Shown piece by piece: positions 7,106 to 12,803 of a stretch of DNA of 13,762 nucleotides (position 1 is its first letter; the number at the start of each line of letters is the position of its first letter). The notes under the pieces are model-generated. The model was not told where the DNA came from and made no database searches. It worked only from the letters and a program-made list of their open reading frames with translations. Location of the stretch: the NCBI GenBank assembly GCA_049314715.1, contig JBMOEL010000042.1:1-13762 (forward strand), read 5' to 3'. This stretch comes from JAFLDD01 sp049314715. GTDB taxonomy: Bacteria > Pseudomonadota > Alphaproteobacteria > Rickettsiales > UBA3002. A program made the position numbers and the translations under genes.

Positions 7106-7122
7106 TGAAATACCGTGAAATA
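7106..7122. promoter_or_regulatory. direct repeat TGAAATA-N3-TGAAATA in the mnmC/kimA gap
   Basis: Two identical 7-bp units are spaced 10 bp apart start to start, about one helical turn, within the 157-bp divergent region. The geometry suits a response-regulator operator with tandem half-sites, but no regulator can be named and chance AT-rich repetition is possible. Confidence 0.25.
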
Positions 7123-7184
7123 ACTGGTGTGCGCCTCACAATGCTTGCATTTAGGGGGTAATAGGATTATTGCAGCGCGTCATC

Positions 7185-7218
7185 GGGCCACTACGCCCTA
7201 GGAAAGCGCCTAAGCGCC
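7185..7218 (+). promoter_or_regulatory. structured leader and distant Shine-Dalgarno site of the KimA-like gene
   Basis: A Shine-Dalgarno-like AGGAAA (7200-7205) lies 13 nt from the ATG at 7219, farther than usual. Three short hairpins can be drawn: GGGC/GCCC (7185-7198), TAGG/CCTA (7199-7212), which would cover the Shine-Dalgarno site, and GCGC/GCGC (7206-7217), which would free it and shorten the gap. The last two are mutually exclusive. I see no c-di-AMP (ydaO) riboswitch here. Confidence 0.25.
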
Positions 7219-9189
7219 ATGAACATTAACGCAGTGAAACATTTCTTTTTCGGAAAACCGCTCGACCCCTTCAAGGCCGATACGCGCAAGCACATGGCGC
7301 TTATCACATTTTTTGCGTGGGTGGGTATTGGTGCGGATGGTTTGTCTTCTGCCAACTATGGTCCCGAAGAAGCATTTCTTGCGCTTGGCGCGCATACGCA
7401 CATGGCGATTTTTCTTGCGCTTGCCACTGCCTTCACCGTCTTTCTGATTGCAGCAGCCTACACGCAAGTGATTGAGCTTTTCCCCAATGGTGGCGGCGGT
7501 TACCGCGTAGCTTCCAACTTATTGGGTGGCAAGGCAGGATTAACGGCAGGCGGTGCGCTGCTGATTGATTATGTGCTGACGATTGCCATTTCGGTCGCCG
7601 CAGGAATTGATGCGTTATTCAGCTTATTCCCGACCGAGTACCAATTCTATAAATTGCCGATGGGCTGCATCATTGTACTGCTTCTCACCTATATGAATCT
7701 GCGCGGGATGAAAGAATCCATCCGTCTGCTCTTGCCAATTTTCATGGGTTTCGTCATCACCCACGTCACCTTAATTTCGGCAGCGATTATTTCTCATTCT
7801 TACGGGCTCGATGATGTGATGCCTAACGCCGTGCACGAAACATCGGTAATGGCGGAGAGTGTGGGCTGGTTTGCGATTCTTGCACTTTTCTTCAAAGCTT
7901 TCTCGCTCGGTGGTGGTACCTATACGGGGCTTGAGGCCGTGTCGAATTCGGTGCAAAGCCTTGCGGAGCCACGCGTCAAAACCGGTAAAATGACCATGTG
8001 GGCAGTGGCGGGTTCGCTTGCCTTCATGGCAGCGGGTATCATTTTAATGTATTTATTGTGGGACGTGCAGAAGGTCGACGGCCAAACGCTCAACGCCACG
8101 GCATTCAAAGCCGTCACGGCAGAGTGGGAAGTGTTTGGTACAAATATATCCAAAGAGTTCGTCACCATCTCGCTGCTGTTTGCAATGGGGCTATTGTTCG
8201 TAGCAGGTAATACGGGCTTTATCGCGGGCCCTTCGGTTCTTGCCGCCATGGCGGTTGATCGTTGGATGCCGCATATGTTCAGTTCGCTTTCCAACCGCCT
8301 TGTCACACGTAATGGTGTGGTGCTGATGGGCGGTCTAGCGATTGGTGCATTGCTGCTTACGGGTGGTGAAGTGCATCTGCTAGTCATTTTGTATTCTATC
8401 AACGTGTTCCTCACCTTCAGTCTCTCAACGGCAGGCCTCACGCGTTATCGCTGGCGTGAGCGCGCCAACTGGAAATCATGGCACAAGCTTGCCATTGCGG
8501 CACTGGCGTTTGTGGTGTGCTCTACCATTTTGATGACAACGCTGATTGAGAAGTTTTCCTATGGTGGTTGGAAAACGGTGGTGATTACGGGCTTGGTGAT
8601 TGCGCTTGGTCTTTCTATTCGTCGTCACTATGACGACGTGCATCAAAAGCTCAATGATATTGAAGAAGAGCTGGGTGCAGCCATGTTTGGTGGCGCGCCT
8701 AAAACGATTAGCGAAAAACCGAAAATGGACCCGCGTGAACCCACGGCGGTATTTCTGGTGGGTGGCTCAGCAGCAAGCGGTATGCATACCTTCTTATGGG
8801 TGCAGCGACTATTTCCCGGTGTGTTCAAGAACTTCGTATTTGCCAGTGTGGGTGAGATCGATACGGAAGAATTCACCGACCAGACCATGTGGCATAAACT
8901 GCGTCGCGATACGAAACTGATGCTCAAGAACTATGTTGATTTCTGTACGAATCGTGGGCTTGCCAGCACCTATTACCATGATTACGGGACGGATGTGATC
9001 GATACCGCCTCCAAACTCACGGAACGTATTCAGCAAGACTTCCCGCGCGCCGTATTCTTTGCGACCAAGCTGATTTTCGAAAACGAAACCTTCATGCATC
9101 AATTACTGCATAACCAAACGGCTTATATGTTGCAGAAGAAATTGCATGGCCGTTCGCAGAATCTGATTATTATGCCAATGAAGCTGTAG
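7219..9189 (+). CDS. KimA-like APC-superfamily potassium permease
   Basis: A 656-residue inner-membrane transporter with about 12 membrane helices in residues 25-465 and a cytoplasmic C-terminal domain (about 466-656). It closely resembles KimA (YdaO) of Bacillus, a proton-coupled potassium importer of the KUP group, in length and motifs. ADGLSSANYGPE (39-50) matches the SDALSSVAYGPE segment. DYVLTIAISVA (117-127) carries Tyr, Thr and Ser at the spacing of the KimA potassium-site residues Y118, T121 and S125 (recalled from the published structure). GGTYTGLEAVSN (232-243) and LYSINVF (391-397) match two further site regions. The C-terminal segment AVFLVGGSAASGMHT resembles the nucleotide-binding-like domain of KimA. 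An amino-acid permease is the main alternative. It is divergent from mnmC and transcribed alone, with a hairpin cluster after its stop. Confidence 0.78.
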   Translation: MNINAVKHFFFGKPLDPFKADTRKHMALITFFAWVGIGADGLSSANYGPEEAFLALGAHTHMAIFLALATAFTVFLIAAAYTQVIELFPNGGGGYRVASNLLGGKAGLTAGGALLIDYVLTIAISVAAGIDALFSLFPTEYQFYKLPMGCIIVLLLTYMNLRGMKESIRLLLPIFMGFVITHVTLISAAIISHSYGLDDVMPNAVHETSVMAESVGWFAILALFFKAFSLGGGTYTGLEAVSNSVQSLAEPRVKTGKMTMWAVAGSLAFMAAGIILMYLLWDVQKVDGQTLNATAFKAVTAEWEVFGTNISKEFVTISLLFAMGLLFVAGNTGFIAGPSVLAAMAVDRWMPHMFSSLSNRLVTRNGVVLMGGLAIGALLLTGGEVHLLVILYSINVFLTFSLSTAGLTRYRWRERANWKSWHKLAIAALAFVVCSTILMTTLIEKFSYGGWKTVVITGLVIALGLSIRRHYDDVHQKLNDIEEELGAAMFGGAPKTISEKPKMDPREPTAVFLVGGSAASGMHTFLWVQRLFPGVFKNFVFASVGEIDTEEFTDQTMWHKLRRDTKLMLKNYVDFCTNRGLASTYYHDYGTDVIDTASKLTERIQQDFPRAVFFATKLIFENETFMHQLLHNQTAYMLQKKLHGRSQNLIIMPMKL

Positions 9190-9197
9190 TGATTATT

Positions 9198-9218
9198 GCA
9201 GGGGGTCTTACCCCCTGC
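9198..9218. terminator. hairpin after the KimA-like gene
   Basis: GCAGGGGG and CCCCCTGC form a perfect 8-bp, very GC-rich stem around TCTTA, starting 8 nt after the transporter stop. No T-run follows on either strand, so it may slow or stop transcription only with help, or protect the mRNA 3' end. Confidence 0.45.
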
Positions 9219-9330
9219 GCTTCGCTCACCCCCGCCGCTTAGCGGCTCGCGCAGCTTCGGCGCTACGCATTTATGTTATTCGAGGTTCAGTAGAACCGAG
9301 TCAGCCATGAGCCCGCGAAGCGGCGCGCAG
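9219..9330. other. GC-rich cluster of small hairpins between convergent genes
   Basis: The gap between the converging transporter and metallopeptidase genes holds several short perfect stems: GCCGC-TTA-GCGGC near 9235-9247, GCGC/GCGC near 9250-9263, GGTTC-AGTA-GAACC near 9284-9297, and CCGC-GAA-GCGG near 9313-9323. GCGCTTCGC near 9217 can also pair with GCGAAGCG near 9315, about 100 bp away. Several pieces look like variants of one word (CGCTTCGC / GCGAAGCG). It could be a REP-like repeat cluster, a structured RNA or a two-way terminator. No ORF fits. Confidence 0.35.
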
Positions 9331-9367
9331 GACTAGTCAGCATGACGATGTCCGAAGCATTAAACAA

Positions 9368-11326
9368 CTAGTGAGCCTTATACGCACCCATGGATTTGAG
9401 CACCTCAATTGCGGGGGCCATTTCCATGGCGGTTTCGGCAGATATCGACGTCTCAGGCACATCGTGCTTTTCGTGTGACTGGCAGGCTGCATCCGCCGCG
9501 CGGCCTGTGAAGTTTGGTTGGGTTGGGTCTTGCACCAGCGGTGATTCGCTAGCGCGATATGTTGCACGCAGTGGCGCCGCGGGCGCTGATTGCGCAGGCT
9601 GCGAAGTGCGGCTGTAAATCTCACCACGCACACGCTCGAGATGTGGAATATAATAGTCGTTGAACACTTTATTCAAACCAGGCGCGATGAATTCCAGCAA
9701 GGGCTGGTTATCGCGCAGCTCAACGAGTTTGAGTTCTGCAAAACGTGACAGTACTTCGCGGAACCGTTCTTGCGGCGTGTCATAGCCTGATTTGTTGTAC
9801 ATCTCGCCTTCAACATGCAAACGGTCGGCTGCATGTTTGGTCATGAACATGAGTTCATACGGGTCTTTGAGTGTGGGCAGAATACGATCGAAGCGAATAT
9901 TATAGGATGCAAAATGCTCATTCATGGTGGCCAGCACTGCCTGCTTCTCTTGTGGATTGCCTGCGTGATAGGCGTGAACAAATTTAGCAAAGACATCGAA
10001 TTTCTCATCCATCGCGCGTGAGAGATTGCGGAAACGATCACGATCAGCACCTGCCAATGCGTCAATCGCTTTCACCTCTTTTTCGGTGAGGAAATCAGGC
10101 CAAAGATTATGCGTCACTTCGTGTACGAGTGTGCGCATCGAGCCCTTAAGGTCGCCCTTGCCTGAGAAGTAAATGCGGTAGGTTCCTTGAATATCGCGCA
10201 GATCATTGGCGGATTTGCGATGCAGCCCGTAAACGCCGTGATGAAACGCAATTTTATCGGCGGTCATTTCAGGCGAAAAGCAAATCTCATAGCCAAGCTC
10301 GAAGAGCAGCGCTGCTTGGGTCGGGTGCACCAATTTTAGCGCCTGCGCGATGCGGTTTTCTTCTTTGCGGATTGGCTCTGGTACATCGAAATGCTGGCGG
10401 ACTTGGGCGCGGTATTCTTTGATTTTTGTTTTTATGCGCGCTTCCAAACCCGCACTTAGTTTTTGCTCGAACGACGCATCGGGACCAAGTACTTGTCGGC
10501 CAATATGCCAATGCTCGACCATATTATATGAGAAGTCGCTTTGCGCGCTCACTTCACTCAGGCGCTTCACTTCTGCAATATAGCGCGCATCCAGACCCAA
10601 TAATCTGCCCACCCCATCAATGCCACCGTTGAGTGCGGCGTCTTGAATTTGCCCGGGTGTAACGCCTAGCTCCTCTTGCAAGTCGGAGAGTACTTGTTCA
10701 GGTGAGTTGGTACGTTTGATGTAATCGGTCAGCTTGCCATAATAGCCATTGCGAGTGAGCTTCTCGCGGCAAAGCATATACATAGCCAGCGAGTTCTTGA
10801 GCATTTCAAGACCCACAGGGTCGACGCGCGGCTCTTGCAGTGTATCACGCACAATCGCCGCCATGGGGTGATTGCGATCAACCACATCACGCGCGAGCTG
10901 GGCGTCCATACCATTGCCAGCCGCTTCGTCATTAAACTGCTTAATCGCTTCTTGTAATTTACTGCGCTTGGCCGCCAGCGATACAGGAATAAGTTGGCCC
11001 ATATTAAGCGCGACGGGCAAACGACGTGACGATTCGAAAAAAGATGGGTCGTTGATACTATAGGTCAGGCGCAATTTGCGAATAAGCGCTTCTTCATTGG
11101 CAGGGTCGAGCTCGCGCGGGTGAATCACCAAATAGGGGTCAATGAAGAGCGAGCCATGCTCCACATGAATGCGGTGATGGCGGACAAATTCATTGACATC
11201 AAACTGGCGCGCATCAGGTGGGGAAACACGCGCCGTCGCGCGTGGCATCATGTGAGGCGCGCGCGACATGGATACAGAAGCGCTTGCTTGAGGCTCAGAA
11301 CGTGCAAATGTAATTTCTGTTGCCAT
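9368..11326 (-). CDS. uncharacterised large protein with HExxH zinc-metallopeptidase motif
   Basis: I do not recognise a named family for this 652-residue protein. It contains TLVHEVTHNLW with HEVTH at 402-406, the classic zinc-binding and catalytic HExxH motif with fitting hydrophobic flanks. Downstream, PQERFREVLSRFAELK (518-533) has an E-x-F-x-E pattern (E520, E524) that could supply a third, gluwincin-like zinc ligand; this is inference. The first 40 residues and about 573-652 are Ala/Ser/Pro-rich and look disordered; the middle is helical and charged. There is no signal peptide or membrane segment, so it is cytoplasmic or exported by a dedicated secretion system. The ATG has AGGA 5 nt upstream. 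It begins 7 bp after the stop of the two-TM protein gene, implying one operon. A secreted effector or an intracellular protease are both possible. Confidence 0.7.
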   Translation of the reverse strand: MATEITFARSEPQASASVSMSRAPHMMPRATARVSPPDARQFDVNEFVRHHRIHVEHGSLFIDPYLVIHPRELDPANEEALIRKLRLTYSINDPSFFESSRRLPVALNMGQLIPVSLAAKRSKLQEAIKQFNDEAAGNGMDAQLARDVVDRNHPMAAIVRDTLQEPRVDPVGLEMLKNSLAMYMLCREKLTRNGYYGKLTDYIKRTNSPEQVLSDLQEELGVTPGQIQDAALNGGIDGVGRLLGLDARYIAEVKRLSEVSAQSDFSYNMVEHWHIGRQVLGPDASFEQKLSAGLEARIKTKIKEYRAQVRQHFDVPEPIRKEENRIAQALKLVHPTQAALLFELGYEICFSPEMTADKIAFHHGVYGLHRKSANDLRDIQGTYRIYFSGKGDLKGSMRTLVHEVTHNLWPDFLTEKEVKAIDALAGADRDRFRNLSRAMDEKFDVFAKFVHAYHAGNPQEKQAVLATMNEHFASYNIRFDRILPTLKDPYELMFMTKHAADRLHVEGEMYNKSGYDTPQERFREVLSRFAELKLVELRDNQPLLEFIAPGLNKVFNDYYIPHLERVRGEIYSRTSQPAQSAPAAPLRATYRASESPLVQDPTQPNFTGRAADAACQSHEKHDVPETSISAETAMEMAPAIEVLKSMGAYKAH

Positions 11327-11333
11327 CTAGTTC

Positions 11334-11936
11334 CTAGTGAATGCGTTGATTAGGGGATGGGGGCGCATTTTCAGCAGCTTCTAACACCTGTTCCCAGCTT
11401 TCGGGCTTGGCTTTTGGTGCAATGGCCGACGCGTCGCGACGCTGTACGCTCTCTGCCCAGATTTTATCATGGCCTTGGGAATCTTCAGAATCGCCTATCT
11501 CTTGTTGACGTTGAATTGCCATGCCTGGTGGCGTTGTATGTACAGGGCGTGACGGTGATTCAGGTACCAAGGCTTGCGCGCGCGATACATCTGTTGCAAG
11601 CGCGATTTTCTTGGCTTGGAAATCTTGATCCATCAAAATGGATTCTGAAAGAAATTTGCTACCTAAGTAGATACAACCAATACCAACCACTGCTATGGCA
11701 GCAAGGCCTATGCTAGCCCATGCTGGCGCGGACAACGTCAAGAACGCACCTTTTACAACTGTTTCGCCGATTGCAATATCGAAAAGTGTTTTACCAAAAG
11801 CACCTACCAAACCAAACACGGTTGCGCCGCCAATACCTAAAAATAATTGATGACGAAATTTAGAGGCAACCGTGCGCTCTTTGAATGATTCAAAGTCCTT
11901 TTTGTCGAGAATGCCATTTTCCGTTACGCTAGACAT
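11334..11936 (-). CDS. uncharacterised two-TM membrane protein, partner of the HExxH protein
   Basis: A 200-residue protein with no family I recognise. Residues 1-29 are charged. Two hydrophobic segments follow (about 30-52 and 68-93), the second rich in Gly, Ala and Ile. The rest (about 96-200) is polar, Pro/Gln/Glu-rich and probably disordered, with a final WEQVLEAAENAPPSPNQ stretch. Lacking a cleavable signal peptide, it should form an inner-membrane hairpin with both ends on the same side. GAGG sits 8 nt before the ATG. It is the first gene of a two-gene minus-strand unit; the HExxH gene starts 7 bp after its stop. Possible roles are membrane anchor, regulator or substrate of the putative peptidase, or an unrelated envelope protein. 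The gene itself is well supported; its role is not known. Confidence 0.7.
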   Translation of the reverse strand: MSSVTENGILDKKDFESFKERTVASKFRHQLFLGIGGATVFGLVGAFGKTLFDIAIGETVVKGAFLTLSAPAWASIGLAAIAVVGIGCIYLGSKFLSESILMDQDFQAKKIALATDVSRAQALVPESPSRPVHTTPPGMAIQRQQEIGDSEDSQGHDKIWAESVQRRDASAIAPKAKPESWEQVLEAAENAPPSPNQRIH

Positions 11937-12050
11937 GTTAAAGCCCTCTGGCCTGTTTTACCTTGCTATCAGTGTAGCGGATTGGTCAAAAAGTTATGTG
12001 AAGGTTTGATGAAACTATTGGGTCAATCGCGCTACTTCGCTGCGAGAAAC

Positions 12051-12590
12051 TCAGGCTTTCTGCCAGGCGAGCGCCACCCAGTCACCCATCTGTAGGCGGT
12101 GGGCTAGTTCCATTCCAAGTGATTGATACACATTCATAATATGCTCTTGTTGCCAGACAAGCATACCGCTCATGATGATTATACCCTCCTCCGCTAGATT
12201 GTTGACTGCGTCAACTGCTAGACGCGTCAGCGGTTCTTCTAGGATATTCATAAGGATAAGGTCGTAGGGAACATGGGCTGCGATGGTAGGATGATTGAAT
12301 CCGTCTGAGTGGATGGCCTCCACGGGCAATCCGTTTTTTGCCGCATTCTCGCGGGTCGCTTCGATGGCGGTGCGCTCAATATCTACCGCAATAACCGTGC
12401 AGCCAAAGCGCTGTGCGGCGCGCATGGCAAGCAACCCTGCCCCACACCCCATATCGCAGACTGCGCTTGGTGTAAATGTCTGTGTATCAATCGCATCCAG
12501 CGCGGCCAGCATCAGCTGTGTGGTGGGGTGCGCGCCATCACCAAACGCATCCGTGCCTGCATAGAGTGTGATTTCTTGGTTTTGCATCAT
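12051..12590 (-). CDS. PrmA-like SAM methyltransferase lacking the N-terminal domain
   Basis: A 179-residue class I SAM-dependent methyltransferase matching the catalytic half of PrmA, which methylates ribosomal protein L11. Family signatures are DAFGDGAHPTTQL (14-26; PrmA usually AFGTGTHPTT), the SAM site VCDMGCGAGLLAMRAA (44-59), AVDIERTAIEATRENAA (68-84) and LILMNILEEPL (111-121; PrmA usually NILA.PL). PrmA proteins are normally near 290 residues, with an N-terminal domain that recognises L11. That domain is absent here, and no matching reading frame lies upstream, so the substrate may not be L11; a protein-lysine or small-molecule target is possible. Two ATGs stand in tandem at 12590 and 12587. 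AGGGA ends 1 nt before the first and 4 nt before the second, so the second may be the real start. A divergent promoter region lies upstream. Confidence 0.82.
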   Translation of the reverse strand: MMQNQEITLYAGTDAFGDGAHPTTQLMLAALDAIDTQTFTPSAVCDMGCGAGLLAMRAAQRFGCTVIAVDIERTAIEATRENAAKNGLPVEAIHSDGFNHPTIAAHVPYDLILMNILEEPLTRLAVDAVNNLAEEGIIIMSGMLVWQQEHIMNVYQSLGMELAHRLQMGDWVALAWQKA

Positions 12591-12632
12591 TTCCCTGTGG
12601 ATAGTAACGTTTCGTTAATCCCCGCGCAGGAT

Positions 12633-12661
12633 ACTATAGTTGTCACGCGTATAAGAGTCAT
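12633..12661 (-). promoter_or_regulatory. promoter with palindromic -10 shared by divergent genes
   Basis: ACTATAGT (12633-12640) is a perfect palindrome, so TATAGT, one base off the -10 consensus, reads on both strands. On the minus strand ATGACT (12661-12656) sits 17 bp upstream as a 4-of-6 match to TTGACA, giving a start near 12626 for the PrmA-like gene. On the plus strand the -35 is weak (TCGTTA at 12612-12617), but a start near 12647 would serve the small ORF at 12672. Confidence 0.45.
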
Positions 12662-12671
12662 GGAGGACTTC

Positions 12672-12803
12672 ATGAACACACAAACACAGACCGTCAAGCA
12701 ACCAACACACCCTCAAGGCGTATTATTTGCAACGCTCCCGCGCCAATTACCGATATTGAAATCAGGCCCCGAAGACGAACCAAAGCCCGTCACTAAACAC
12801 TAA
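12672..12803 (+). CDS. small hypothetical protein, 43 residues
   Basis: A short ORF beginning MNTQTQTVKQPTHPQ and ending EDEPKPVTKH. Its ATG is preceded by a perfect GGAGG with 5-nt spacing, and a -10-like TATAGT lies 32 nt upstream of the ATG. The product is polar and Pro/Gln/Thr-rich with one hydrophobic patch (VLFATLPRQLPIL, 17-29). It has no signal peptide or full membrane helix and no cysteines. Its TAA shares bases with the nrdB stop on the opposite strand. It is divergent from the PrmA-like gene. An upstream in-frame ATG at 12660 overlaps the GGAGG and is less likely. I recognise no family. The initiation signals make it a believable small gene, but coding is not proven. Confidence 0.5.
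   Translation: MNTQTQTVKQPTHPQGVLFATLPRQLPILKSGPEDEPKPVTKH

Noticed and set aside
7062..7218. c-di-AMP (ydaO) riboswitch upstream of the KimA-like gene
   Set aside because: The region is only 157 bp and shows none of the ydaO core sequence I would expect. Only weak short stems are present.
7920..8441. 173-residue minus-strand ORF opposite the KimA-like gene
   Set aside because: It is the reverse of conserved membrane helices and has no ribosome site or recognisable motif.
8612..8628. Inverted repeat GTCGTCA-CTA-TGACGAC
   Set aside because: It lies inside the transporter coding sequence and encodes ordinary residues (RRHYDDV) after the last membrane helix; probably chance.
12309..12803. 164-residue plus-strand ORF
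   Set aside because: Most of it is antisense to the methyltransferase. Only the last 43 codons, after a perfect GGAGG, are kept as a possible gene.
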